This document shows, one piece after another, positions 55,201 through 63,344 of a DNA stretch of 64,000 bases. The notes under the pieces were generated by a model that did no database searches, was not told the DNA's origin, and worked only from the letters and a program-made list of their open reading frames with translations. Position numbers and translations under genes: made by a program. The DNA lies in assembly GCA_029210585.1 (NCBI GenBank), contig JARGFP010000009.1:1-64000 (forward strand). The letters run 5' to 3'. Numbering within the stretch: position 1 is the stretch's first letter; each line of letters begins with the position of its first letter. The stretch is from Bacteroidales bacterium (GTDB taxonomy: Bacteria; Bacteroidota; Bacteroidia; Bacteroidales; GCA-2748055).

Positions 55201-56910
55201 CCTGACTGCCCCCGAGTTGGTGCCGAACCAGATGTACCCCTTCCGGTCCTGGAAGATCGAAAAAACATCTTCCTGCGGCAGGCCGTCGTCTGCCCCGTAA
55301 TTTACATAGGGAAGCTGACCGGTCTGGAAGGATTCGTAATAACTGTTGATATATGCATCAGGAGTCTGAAGTGTATTGCCCTGGAGGGACTTCATCAGGA
55401 TGCGGATGAGTCCGTTTTCTGAAGATGTACTGATGAATTGTTCCAGTTCGGCCTGGAGCTCCGGCTGGTCTTTCCTGATGCCCCAGCAGACATTCAGTGC
55501 ACCGAGTGTAAGCTTCACTTCCAGTTCGGGGTAATTGGATAACTCGTAGAATGCGTTGTACAGGATGGTATAATCTGCATTTCCGGATCTGACCTCCGGG
55601 AGAAAATTGTTGACCTTGTCAGTATAATAATAGTTCTCCAGGTCGTAATCGTCCAGGATATCTTCATACACGGTTTCCGGGGCAACGACACAGTTCAGGT
55701 TTTTCAGGTCACCGGGTGCTTCAATTTCGGTCTCTTTCCTGGCAATGACAGCATATTCTGAAGGGTATACAGGGACCATGTTGATTTTCCTGGTTCTCCA
55801 TTCAAGCGGGGCGAACACCTCGCAGGCAATGTCAAAACGCGTGAACCAGTCGGGGGTGTACGACGAATCCCGGATCACTGCCCCGTCTTCGGTCTCCCAG
55901 TATTTTGAAAAATAAGGGGTGATGATGATCTCCAGGGATACACCCAGGTGATCGGCAAATTCTTCAGAAAGTGCATGCATGAACTGCTTTTGCCCGTCGG
56001 AGCGATAGATGAAATTCCGGTCACGAAGCGCCACTACCAGCTTTTTTGATGCCAGGATACCCGGCAGGTCACGGGTCAGCTCCTCGTACCGCAGGTTCTT
56101 GTGGATATTGTCGACGAAAGTGGAGTACTGTACTTCGAATTTTTCATAGAAGATTTCATCCAGCACACCATTGTTGGCGATGGTCTTAAAAAAATTTTCC
56201 ACTTCCCGCTTCAGCCGGTTGTTTTTCTCCACCGCCCATGCTGTCCTGGAAACATCGCTGACCGGGAAGGCAATCCGGAAACGGTGGTTATTCAGTGCAT
56301 TGAAGTTGAGTGCTTCATCTGCATCCAGAACGATCCCGTCGGCTGCGCCGCTGAGAAGCAATTCCTTCGCCATGTCCCCGTTTTCAGTGGGAATCAGTTC
56401 AATTTCCCCGCCGATTTTATCATTGATTTCGTTGAGATGCTTTTCAAAAGTGGTGGACCGGTGGAACGTGATTTTTTTGCCCGCAAGATCCTGGAATTCC
56501 TTCGGGGGTTCTGTACCTCTTTGCACCATTAATAATTCAGCAGAATAGAGGGTTTCGGCAAAATCGAAGAGTTTTTTTCTCCATTCCAGGATGGTGAACG
56601 TGGAACAGATAATGTCCGCTTTCTTAAGGGCATCGGGGGTAAATGAAACCGACGGATCGGTTTCAAGTCCGGGAGGGATCACCCCATCTTTCATGAAGAC
56701 TTCCTCCCATTCTATTTTCACTTCCACCAGCTCAACATTCAGGTAGCTGGCAAATTCCATGGCCAATGGGTAATTGATGTTGCGAATGTCGTCGCTCGTG
56801 AACGCAACATAGATCCTGCCGCTTCTTTTTATTTCATCCAGTCCCCGCCCATGCGCTGAGCACCACAGTGCCAAGACAAGGACAAGGGTGAATATCTTCC
56901 TGGGACGCAT
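52267..56910 (-). CDS. Tandem solute-binding, beta-propeller, SpoIIE phosphatase sensor protein
   Basis: This is a 1547-residue single-pass protein. After a signal peptide (1-22), two family-3 periplasmic solute-binding domains follow at about 24-258 (IYVAFTSDDIRN, DAADG-type hinge GAADGIVLDADEA) and 285-507 (LVVALRDRNFIY, CEVFAPLEWRT). A Reg_prop propeller occupies about 537-1140 (YIWFGTNSGAVRYNG, LWIGTYHGISNF). A Y_Y_Y-like domain (about 1150-1215), a membrane span (1230-1246), a coiled coil and a SpoIIE PP2C phosphatase (about 1320-1547; RDIVSGDFYWAAE, TAADCTGHGVPGAFMSM, LFSDGYADQFGG) complete it. The output half resembles the protein at 19120. Amino acid or similar small-ligand sensing is inferred from the SBP domains. 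No STAS or anti-sigma partner is adjacent. Confidence 0.88.
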   Translation of the reverse strand: MRPRKIFTLVLVLALWCSAHGRGLDEIKRSGRIYVAFTSDDIRNINYPLAMEFASYLNVELVEVKIEWEEVFMKDGVIPPGLETDPSVSFTPDALKKADIICSTFTILEWRKKLFDFAETLYSAELLMVQRGTEPPKEFQDLAGKKITFHRSTTFEKHLNEINDKIGGEIELIPTENGDMAKELLLSGAADGIVLDADEALNFNALNNHRFRIAFPVSDVSRTAWAVEKNNRLKREVENFFKTIANNGVLDEIFYEKFEVQYSTFVDNIHKNLRYEELTRDLPGILASKKLVVALRDRNFIYRSDGQKQFMHALSEEFADHLGVSLEIIITPYFSKYWETEDGAVIRDSSYTPDWFTRFDIACEVFAPLEWRTRKINMVPVYPSEYAVIARKETEIEAPGDLKNLNCVVAPETVYEDILDDYDLENYYYTDKVNNFLPEVRSGNADYTILYNAFYELSNYPELEVKLTLGALNVCWGIRKDQPELQAELEQFISTSSENGLIRILMKSLQGNTLQTPDAYINSYYESFQTGQLPYVNYGADDGLPQEDVFSIFQDRKGYIWFGTNSGAVRYNGREMYVYNENHGLPANSVRDIQQDSTGTIFLATTKGIAEFGRDSVTATRFGGTSFKKIHVDRRNNKWLIGEDGLYQLSSGGKERYINSRFPELPRLIYNISEDPKSGSILLATSMGVFLIDPEENFTERISKQDAFSVFIDINDSLWISTKDGLLIADFEQLRKNAAEVQFHNLNQRLDFPTEIFSEIKTNNYGSVWLISDARIYQVNSTDQKPVLYEEEIGIRNNKIHSFLADMEDNIWIGFSGGMQRLTNRKGLRNFYPNTINSFVYSVFQDQTGRIWITSNNGIFHFRDELIQYHPAVGVDNSTFLATLLNNGNILLSNTFGVYEVYVNNLQIIRFSQFPQLSMTPENVYVSSSGEIFLLTGIDGVVYYLEDFYSQPRQLKNRNTSNIHQLCEYQGRILGGNNEGIVSFNGEEFVPVMETSCNVWSLHPGDSVLWVGTDCGIGLISGNRFESLEMANYDENVVIKALVAAKNKNYLWVGTNRGFSYYNTNTREHEFRIDTKDGLSGDEITSGGLYLDQSDLLWIGTYHGISNFNIRAKSFRSYAPVCYIESLTLNGEPIDPVSGKTYRHNQNNFVFEISALSFTDEQSVEYEFYLRGTGNNYSSYHRGEEFRAYYSNLPPGEYEFIYKAKGKNNLWGYAESFSFAINKAWYQTWLFRICLVMLIILLATLFYKGRVRAIQLQKKKLEQLVKERTAELEEANTEIEAQRDIATTQRDRIAVQQKEIMDSIQYAQRIQESMLPSPEALAAILPDHFVLFKPRDIVSGDFYWAAEQDEHVYFTAADCTGHGVPGAFMSMLGMGFLNEIITKHASVEPDQILNELRLYLIATLHQKGTSGENKDGMDMVMCKYNRTTGMLTYAAANNPLYHVRNSELTRIKGEPMPVAIHDKMDPFRLGSIRLAPGDVVYLFSDGYADQFGGPASKKLMSKRFRELILGASDKPMKEQLEILDREFAAWKGDIDQIDDVVVIGVRF

Positions 56911-57041
56911 AACCTGAATTGCTAGATAATCTCTAAAAATAGTAAATATTTACGGCGCTGCTCCGATGCCCGCTGATGTTTTAAACCATGGCGGCGCCTC
57001 AGACCTTTTTCGGCAGGACAGTGGAGAGCATGTCTGCACGC

Positions 57042-57419
57042 TTATTCAAAAAATTCCTTCAATGGTCCGAAATAAGATACATCCCAGCCTTCAGCGATGT
57101 CCTCAAAGGCTTCATCAGGGATGTTGGTGTGCAGCAGCTCAATCTTCGTGAAATATTTATCCGCGGTAAGGGTGATGGTCACCACAGATGGTTCAGGTTG
57201 TTCACCGAAATACCATTCCTGTACCAACTTGCTGTCTGGTTCAAACTGTAGGTTCCTTCCCATGATGTCGCCGCTGAAAAGGGAAAACTCTTCCCCCGCC
57301 GTGGTGCTCATCACTGCTTCTTCCCCGGTCCACAATTCGATGGAAAAGGAATTCGTAAGTGCGGCATACACCTCCGGTGGTGTCGCCTTGATCTTGTAGA
57401 ATTTTTTCAGATTTTTCAT
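57042..57419 (-). CDS. SRPBCC-type START-like protein (AHSA1 related)
   Basis: This cytoplasmic protein of 125 residues has the helix-grip pattern of AHSA1/SRPBCC proteins: FYKIKATPPEVYAALTNS, ELWTGEEAVMS, FSLFSGDIMGRNLQFEPDSKLVQEWYFG and a C-terminal helix with GWDVSYFGPLKEFFE. The ATG at 57419 is preferred over a GTG seven codons upstream. The fold binds hydrophobic ligands or proteins; members include relatives of the Hsp90 activator Aha1. A specific role cannot be named. It lies between the propeller-SpoIIE gene and the DUF3160 gene and is not obviously in an operon. Confidence 0.83.
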   Translation of the reverse strand: MKNLKKFYKIKATPPEVYAALTNSFSIELWTGEEAVMSTTAGEEFSLFSGDIMGRNLQFEPDSKLVQEWYFGEQPEPSVVTITLTADKYFTKIELLHTNIPDEAFEDIAEGWDVSYFGPLKEFFE

Positions 57420-57529
57420 ACGTTGCTTTTGATGCTGCACAAGTTACTTATATTCCATGAAAGTACAGATGGATCGGGGAAGTTTTCGGCACCTGAACGC
57501 AACCAGCAAGGGGGTGTTTATGTCTTACT

Positions 57530-57560
57530 ATTGAGTATCAGGTTATTTTACATACATTTG
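57530..57560 (+). promoter_or_regulatory. Bacteroidota-type promoter of the DUF3160 gene
   Basis: ATTG at 57530-57533 and TACATTTG at 57553-57560 fit the TTTG/TANNTTTG elements with a 19-bp spacer. Transcription would begin near 57567, giving a very short leader before the ATG at 57578. Confidence 0.55.
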
Positions 57561-57577
57561 TAAAAACCACGACAGCT

Positions 57578-60151
57578 ATGAAGCACTTTATACTTGCAGC
57601 GATGGTTGGCATCCCTGTGATGTTGGCCGGACAAAGTGGTTTTTCACCCGAGGCATATATGCAGTTCAGGCAGGAGAACAGGGGCCTTACCACCGCGGAA
57701 CTGTTGCAGCAGCATCCACCGCAAACCACTTACTATTCTTCCAGGAAATACCCCGTAGACCTTTCACAGGTTGCATGGTTTGACACGATCGACCAGGCAT
57801 ATGCCTTTACAAAGGACGAAAGAGCATTGCTGGAAACCAATAAATTCATGGTCACGGAACGCATTTCCAGCGATTCCTGGCTGGATGCGTATGTGGGTGT
57901 GTATAACCAGGACCTGCCATTGTTCCTGGGAACCGATTTTATCCTCTTTACCCTCCACCAGTCGTACGATGAGATTCTCAAAACGCTGGAATACAAAATG
58001 CTCGAACCCAACCTGCTCGAGCTGCTTCAGGCCATGTATGCCACATTCCCCGATACCTATACACAATATAAGGACATACCGGAGCTGGCGCTCTCACTGG
58101 GCGACGTGGACCTGTACATCTCGGTGGCCCTGTCGTTGCTCACGGGCGAAAAATACGCTCCCCGCTACAATGCAACCTCTGATTACACGTCGGTCATGGA
58201 AGCAATTGCATCAGAACAAATGGTGGTGATGCCGCTTTTTACGCGTGAGGACCTGGACCGGAAGCTGGATTTCAGCCAGTTCAAGCCGCGGGGACACTAT
58301 ACCGATGAACTGTACTATTCCCCGGAAGGCAGCAGGACTCTTGAAAATTATTTCAGGGCAATGATGTGGTTGGGAAGGATCGATTTCCTGGTGACACCAC
58401 CCCCTGAAAATCCATGGGAGCCGCCATGGAAGCGGGACGACATCCTGCGCATGAACCTTTCGGCCTTGCTGCTGAATGAAGTGCTTTTCAACTGTGGCAA
58501 AACGGAGCTGCTGGAAAAACATGAGGAGGTGATCAGTTTCCTGGTGGGAGAAGACGATAACCTGACACCCGCAGAACTCCATGCACTTTCTGACACGCAT
58601 CTGTCGGGTGTTTCGGACCTGCTGGATGCGCAGCATTTTGATATGTTCCTGGAATTGCTGAACAGTTCGGATGATTACGGACAGAAGATCATGTCCAATT
58701 TCTTCCTGGCGGATCCCGACAGCTCAGATCCCGGGCACTTGCCGGTTTCCTTCAGGCTGCTGGGTCAGAAATTCCTGGTCGATTCCTATATCTTCAGTGA
58801 GGTGGTGTTCGACCGCATCACACACAACGGGGTGAAGCAATTCAGGATGATACCGGATCCACTGGATATCCTGTCTGTATTTGGCAACGAAAATGCCATG
58901 ATGCTGATGGAGGAGGAGATGGTGAAGTACAAATACGCCTACAAGGTCAACGAGCTGAAATACCTCGTGGATGCCTATGACGAGGAGTACTGGACCAGGT
59001 CTCTTTACAATACCTGGCTGTCGGCAATCATGAAACTGAATCCACCCGCTTCGGGCAACGGGCTGCCCTATTTCATGCAAACCACGGCCTGGCATCATGC
59101 GAAACTGAATACACAGCTGACTTCCTGGGCACAGCTCCGGCACGACAATATCCTGTATGCGAAACAATCCTACACGGGAGGCACCGGGTGTTCCTACCCG
59201 TTTACGTACGTGGAACCCTATCCGGAATTCTACGCATATATATCCACGTTTGCAGCAAATGCCGCTGCTTTCTTCGAAGACCTTCTGGCAACAAGTGATC
59301 CTGAACTGGCACAGAAAATCTCCGGGTATTACGACCGGTACGGTGAAATCATGGACAAGCTGGAAGGTATCGCAGGTAAGGAGCTGGCTGGAGAAAGCCT
59401 GTCGGAAGATGAGCTGGTTTTCCTGAAGACCATGATCAATGATTACATGGCATCGGGACCCAGTGTTTCGGGATGGATCACGCATTTGCTGTTTCCCGCC
59501 ATGGATGCCCTGGAGCCTGATTTCACAGTCGCCGATGTGCATACACAACCCACGGAGCCTGGTGGTGCCCCGGTTGGAAAGGTGCTCCACGTAGGGAACG
59601 GAAGGCTCAACATTGCCGTGGTCATCGCCCCATGCAACACCGGGTCGGGCGGACAGATGGCATTTGTAGGCCCGGTGGGATCTTTTCATACTGCGATCAC
59701 GCGGGACTTTTACAGGCTCAATGATGATGAATGGGAACAACTGTTCATGGAAGGAAACCCGCCGGAACGACCCGGGTGGGCCTATGCTTACCTGGCCAAT
59801 GCCAGGGGCGATACCATTGTGCCCGACCAGGTGCTGAAAGGGGTGCAATATACCGGGATCGACCATGTGCCTTCTTTTGACCGCGAAATGGAATACATGC
59901 TGCTGTACCCGAACCCTGCCACGGACAGGCTGCATGCCAGGTTCATCCTGAACAATACAGCCAGGGTTTCGGCCGGAATGTATGACATGTCGGGAAGACT
60001 GGTAAAATCCTTCTTCAGGGGATGGTTGCCTGCCGATGAGCACGACCTGGAGGTGCCGCTGGAGGGAACCACTCCGGGCGTTTACTTCATCCGCCTGGAG
60101 GTGAACGGACAGGGTTTTGTCAAAAAAGGCATCATCAACGGGGGCCACTGA
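57578..60151 (+). CDS. DUF3160-family secreted protein with T9SS sorting domain
   Basis: This 857-residue protein has a signal peptide (1-19, ending LAGQ). Residues 60-740 follow the DUF3160 pattern: a lead segment LPLFLGTDFILFTLHQSYDEILK, then LDFSQFKPRGHYTDE, YFRAMMWLGRIDFL, and W-rich stretches such as SWAQLRHDNILYAKQSYTGG. The last 75 residues (LLYPNPATDRLHARF to KKGIINGGH) form a T9SS type A domain. DUF3160 proteins are large, helical and secreted; no activity is known to me. The conserved His, Asp and Trp residues leave room for an enzymatic or binding role. It has its own promoter and no partner gene close by. Confidence 0.85.
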   Translation: MKHFILAAMVGIPVMLAGQSGFSPEAYMQFRQENRGLTTAELLQQHPPQTTYYSSRKYPVDLSQVAWFDTIDQAYAFTKDERALLETNKFMVTERISSDSWLDAYVGVYNQDLPLFLGTDFILFTLHQSYDEILKTLEYKMLEPNLLELLQAMYATFPDTYTQYKDIPELALSLGDVDLYISVALSLLTGEKYAPRYNATSDYTSVMEAIASEQMVVMPLFTREDLDRKLDFSQFKPRGHYTDELYYSPEGSRTLENYFRAMMWLGRIDFLVTPPPENPWEPPWKRDDILRMNLSALLLNEVLFNCGKTELLEKHEEVISFLVGEDDNLTPAELHALSDTHLSGVSDLLDAQHFDMFLELLNSSDDYGQKIMSNFFLADPDSSDPGHLPVSFRLLGQKFLVDSYIFSEVVFDRITHNGVKQFRMIPDPLDILSVFGNENAMMLMEEEMVKYKYAYKVNELKYLVDAYDEEYWTRSLYNTWLSAIMKLNPPASGNGLPYFMQTTAWHHAKLNTQLTSWAQLRHDNILYAKQSYTGGTGCSYPFTYVEPYPEFYAYISTFAANAAAFFEDLLATSDPELAQKISGYYDRYGEIMDKLEGIAGKELAGESLSEDELVFLKTMINDYMASGPSVSGWITHLLFPAMDALEPDFTVADVHTQPTEPGGAPVGKVLHVGNGRLNIAVVIAPCNTGSGGQMAFVGPVGSFHTAITRDFYRLNDDEWEQLFMEGNPPERPGWAYAYLANARGDTIVPDQVLKGVQYTGIDHVPSFDREMEYMLLYPNPATDRLHARFILNNTARVSAGMYDMSGRLVKSFFRGWLPADEHDLEVPLEGTTPGVYFIRLEVNGQGFVKKGIINGGH

Positions 60152-60240
60152 TGGAATCATACGTCATTGCTGTCCCATATTGCACTGGCAGCTCTGCCGG
60201 AGTGTGCAGATACATTTTACCTGGACTTTTCAACCAATGG

Positions 60241-60708
60241 TCAGGGAGCGATTTCGGAAATTTCGATATGTACGATCCTGTAAGCCTTGAAAATTTCTAT
60301 CACTGAAAACACCACGCCATTAATGATCGCCAGCAGACCAGCGAAAAGAAAGCTGAGCGAAACCCAGTAATAGCCGTTCACTTCAAAACTGGAACGGATC
60401 CCCAGCAGGACCGCGGTAACAGAAAAGAACAGGAGCGAAGCAGAATAACTGATAATGATGATCCGGATCATGTAGATCCGGTGGATCAGGTGGCTGATCT
60501 GTAATTCAACCTTGTCGCGGTTGTTGCCGGAATTCCCTCTTGACCCGGGAATTTCAGGCTGGTGCCCCCGTTCGGATTTGAGTATCCTGATGCGGTCGAT
60601 AATCGTTGTATACCTGCTGTTGGTTGAGAACAGCAGGATGGAGGAGGCCATGATCAATACCCCGGGAACCAGCAGGGAATGGATGAGTTGTGCGGCATTC
60701 GGATTCAC
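60241..60708 (-). CDS. DUF2721-family membrane protein
   Basis: This 155-residue protein has an N-terminal hydrophobic segment (about 10-28), a charged middle (RYTTIIDRIRILKSERG) and two further spans (about 83-103 and 110-135). The layout VLIMASSILLFSTNSRYTTIIDRIR is typical of DUF2721. The function is unknown in the family. The gene is monocistronic and converges with the DUF3160 gene, leaving 89 bp. Confidence 0.78.
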   Translation of the reverse strand: MNPNAAQLIHSLLVPGVLIMASSILLFSTNSRYTTIIDRIRILKSERGHQPEIPGSRGNSGNNRDKVELQISHLIHRIYMIRIIIISYSASLLFFSVTAVLLGIRSSFEVNGYYWVSLSFLFAGLLAIINGVVFSVIEIFKAYRIVHIEISEIAP

Positions 60709-60826
60709 ATCGATACGTATTGTTTACCAGGCAAATGTTGTTATTCCTGTTGAAATAGCCAAGCATTGCGGTGATTCATGCGATGCAATGTGACCAATTT
60801 GTCCCGGGAGGTATGAACGGAAACCA

Positions 60827-60858
60827 ACATCGCCGGATCACCGGTGATCCGGCGATGT
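60827..60858. repeat. 32-bp perfect palindrome downstream of the M56/TonB gene
   Basis: The 32 bases from 60827 to 60858 are exactly self-complementary, with no spacer (centre CACCGGTG, outer ends ACATCG/CGATGT). It lies 25 bp past the stop of the leftward BlaI/M56 operon. In RNA it would form a strong GC-rich hairpin that may end or protect the transcript, but no T-tract follows on either side, so it is not a standard intrinsic terminator. Confidence 0.7.
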
Positions 60859-60883
60859 GTTCTGACCGGGATTTGCTTTCCCG

Positions 60884-62251
60884 CTATTGCAGTTTAAACG
60901 TGATGGGCATGGTAAACAGTACATTTACATTTTTGCCCCGCTGTTTTCCGGGAACCAGGTCGGGCATCAGCTCGACCACGCGGACGCCTTCGTCCTTCAG
61001 TGCCTGGACAGCTTCCTCATCTGGTGTTTCCTGGTCAGGCGAAAGGGCCCTGTAGGTAACCACGACCACCTCATCTATCGTTCCGTCTTCATTCTTCAAC
61101 GGAGGGGGAAGGATGTCGGGGTCGGGGACCACCACTTTACCGGTTGAGGTGACCATGAAATGCACGAATACCTTGCCTTCAACATTGTTTGCTTTGGCAA
61201 TTTCCGGGTACTTGAGGTTTTGTGCAACGAATAGCTGCATGGCCTTTGCCATGTCATCACTACCAGGCCATTGCGGCATCTCTTCTACGATATAGAAAAC
61301 TTCCTCCGCAATGGATTCAGAAACATCCCCGATGAGTGCATTTGAGTTTTCAGGGTTGGCAGACTCGTGCAATGGATCGTCTACCTGTTGATTCACTGGT
61401 TCTTCATTTCCGCAGGCCATGAAGAACAACAATACGATACTCACCGGAACGAGCATGAGCCCTTTCCAGGAACTTCCTTTTTTATACTTTTTGTTGATCA
61501 TGATGATTCTGTTTTTAATTTGATTACTGAATTGATTGGATATTGAAGCGCTTCCAATATATTGGTTCAGGATGGTAAGCTGGTAGCTGACCTGGTCAGT
61601 ACCGCGCTCGATCACCCTGATGTCTGCCTGGTATTCGTGGTTCACCACAATGGCTTTGCGGAGCATCCATATCACCGGGTTGAACCAGCTGATGCACAGG
61701 ATCACCTCAGCCATGATCCTGTCCGCGGAATGGCCGAGCCGTGCATGGAAAGATTCGTGTTCGATGATGTGCTCCAGGTCTGCCTCACCGGCTTTTTCGG
61801 GATCAATGAAAATCAGGTTGAAAAAGGAACTGGCGTGCAATTCCTTGTTAACCAGCACCGCTGTTCCGTTGATCGTTGTTTTCTCAGATGTCGCTGATTG
61901 GATGAGAATACGACCCATTCCCAATGCAAGTCGTCCGGCGAAAAACAGGCCGACCGCGATATACAATATCGACAGGAGTTCCGGGATCCAGGTAGAATTA
62001 TGGACAGCACCGGTTGCATTTCCCCGGAATACGACCTCCGGCAAAACGATCAGCACGGTGTTCAGGTTTCCTGTTGGGATAGCCACGTTAAAACTGAGCA
62101 GGGGGATCACAAACGATGCCACCATGGCCAAAAGCAGGAAAGCTCTTCTGACACCAAAATTGGAATCTTTCCTGAATAACATCAGGTAGGCACCAAAGAA
62201 TACGGCGATTGTTATATTCAGCTCAACCAGGTAAGTGATTATTTCTCTCAT
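60884..62251 (-). CDS. BlaR1-type M56 metallopeptidase with C-terminal TonB-like domain
   Basis: This 455-residue membrane protein has spans at about 5-25, 38-58, 92-112 and 265-282. The zinc site is in IIEHESFHARLGH, with HExxH at 165-169, and HEYQAD (205-210) supplies the downstream acidic ligand. The periplasmic C-terminus (about 360-455: LKYPEIAKANNVEGKVFVHFMVTSTGKV) is a TonB-type domain, here following a Pro/Glu-rich linker. It is encoded 4 bp overlapping with the BlaI repressor, as in antibiotic-response BlaR1/BlaI pairs. The expected role is a sensor whose protease destroys the repressor. No beta-lactamase is adjacent, so the signal may be different envelope damage. Confidence 0.88.
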   Translation of the reverse strand: MREIITYLVELNITIAVFFGAYLMLFRKDSNFGVRRAFLLLAMVASFVIPLLSFNVAIPTGNLNTVLIVLPEVVFRGNATGAVHNSTWIPELLSILYIAVGLFFAGRLALGMGRILIQSATSEKTTINGTAVLVNKELHASSFFNLIFIDPEKAGEADLEHIIEHESFHARLGHSADRIMAEVILCISWFNPVIWMLRKAIVVNHEYQADIRVIERGTDQVSYQLTILNQYIGSASISNQFSNQIKNRIIMINKKYKKGSSWKGLMLVPVSIVLLFFMACGNEEPVNQQVDDPLHESANPENSNALIGDVSESIAEEVFYIVEEMPQWPGSDDMAKAMQLFVAQNLKYPEIAKANNVEGKVFVHFMVTSTGKVVVPDPDILPPPLKNEDGTIDEVVVVTYRALSPDQETPDEEAVQALKDEGVRVVELMPDLVPGKQRGKNVNVLFTMPITFKLQ

Positions 62252-62625
62252 TTCTGTTCCGATTTTTTCTTGATCTCTTCCAGCATGCTGATCATCTCAT
62301 CAGCTTCATTTATATCCAGGTGATCGCCATCTGAAAAGTGGGAGAGCACCTGCTTCATAGAGTTATTGAAATATCCTTTCATCAGATCGGAGAACCTTTC
62401 GTTCCGGTATGCTTCCTTGTTGACGACCGGGAAATAGCGATGCGATTTACCAAATTCCTCGTGGGAGACGAATCCCTTTTTCTCCAGTATCCTTACGATG
62501 GTGGAAACCGTATTGTACGCAGGTTTTGGCTCGGGAAAGTGCAAAAGGATCTCTTTTACAAAAGCCTTTTTCTCTTTCCAGAGGACCTGCATCACCTGTT
62601 CTTCTGCTTTGGTAAGTTCTTTCAT
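62248..62625 (-). CDS. BlaI/MecI-family transcriptional repressor
   Basis: This winged-helix repressor of 125 residues begins MKELTKAEEQVMQVLWKE, the BlaI/MecI signature. The recognition helix lies in YNTVSTIVRILEKKGFVSHEE, and the dimerisation tail is about 80-125. It overlaps its M56 partner by 4 bp. Two ACTAA(N4)TTAGT dyads lie over its own promoter, so it should repress the pair until the M56 protease cleaves it. Confidence 0.93.
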   Translation of the reverse strand: MKELTKAEEQVMQVLWKEKKAFVKEILLHFPEPKPAYNTVSTIVRILEKKGFVSHEEFGKSHRYFPVVNKEAYRNERFSDLMKGYFNNSMKQVLSHFSDGDHLDINEADEMISMLEEIKKKSEQK

Positions 62626-62650
62626 GCTTGCTACAATTCGATGTTCACAA

Positions 62651-62682
62651 CAAATATATAACTAAAATATTAGTTTTACAAC
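62651..62682 (-). promoter_or_regulatory. Promoter of the BlaI/M56 operon
   Basis: On the minus strand GTTG (62682-62679) and TATATTTG (62658-62651) fit the Bacteroidota -33/-7 elements with a 20-bp spacer. Transcription should begin near 62645, about 20 nt before the BlaI ATG. The operators at 62661-62694 occupy the spacer and the -33 region. Confidence 0.6.
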
Positions 62683-62694
62683 TAAAAAGTTAGT
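62661..62694. promoter_or_regulatory. Two BlaI-type operator dyads
   Basis: ACTAAAATATTAGT (62661-62674) and ACTAAAAAGTTAGT (62681-62694) share the arms ACTAA/TTAGT around a 4-bp centre. Their starts are exactly 20 bp apart, close to two helical turns, so repressor dimers would lie on one face. The sites cover the spacer and the -33 box of the promoter. Confidence 0.75.
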
Positions 62695-62855
62695 TTATTT
62701 ATTAAACGTAACAAAAAAAATGTTATTGCAGCGGCTGTGAAAAAAATACAATTGCTTGATAATAAGGTTAGGTATGAAAGGGCCAGAAAAACAGATACCA
62801 TGGCATGCCAACCTGTTTGCGACGGCAGCATGTTGGAGAGAAATTATGGAGCAGG

Positions 62856-63344
62856 CTATTTTTCCAGGATATAATAGGTGTGGTCGTAGGGATTCTGCTG
62901 ATCCGCTTTTTTGTGGATCCTGGAAACGATCGTATAATCTGAATAGTCAATTTCCGGGTAATAAGCGTCCCCTTCCACCTCCGTTTCAATGACGGTGATA
63001 TAGATCCGGTCCACCATGTCGAGGGTTTGCCTGTAAATCTCCCCGCCGCCAACGATAAAGACCTCTTTCGGGTGATCCGTCCTGGCAATTTCCAGGGCTG
63101 TTTTGATATCGTGGGTGACAATGGCATCGTCCGGTCTGAACGCCTTGTTCCGTGTGATTACGATGTTGGTCCTGTTTTTCAATGCCTTCCCGTTGGCTTC
63201 ATAGTTTTTGCGGCCCATGATCACAATGTGCCCGTCTGTTACCTTGTGGAAATAGCGCATGTCCGCAGGCATCCGCCAGGGGAGGGTATTGTTCTTACCG
63301 ATCACGAAATTTCTCGAAACAGCAACAATGTGGGAAACCACCAT
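62856..63344 (-). CDS. folA: Dihydrofolate reductase
   Basis: This 162-residue enzyme reduces dihydrofolate to tetrahydrofolate with NADPH. The family marks are SHIVAVSRNFVIGKNNTLPW at the start, ADMRYFHKVTDGHIVIMGRKNYEA, ITRNKAF, and FIVGGGEIYRQTL for the cofactor loop. Asp29 in PADMRYF corresponds to the active-site acid. The length is typical of chromosomal enzymes; there is no mobile element near it that would suggest acquired trimethoprim resistance. It is a monocistronic gene without a partner such as thyA in the window. Confidence 0.93.
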   Translation of the reverse strand: MVVSHIVAVSRNFVIGKNNTLPWRMPADMRYFHKVTDGHIVIMGRKNYEANGKALKNRTNIVITRNKAFRPDDAIVTHDIKTALEIARTDHPKEVFIVGGGEIYRQTLDMVDRIYITVIETEVEGDAYYPEIDYSDYTIVSRIHKKADQQNPYDHTYYILEK

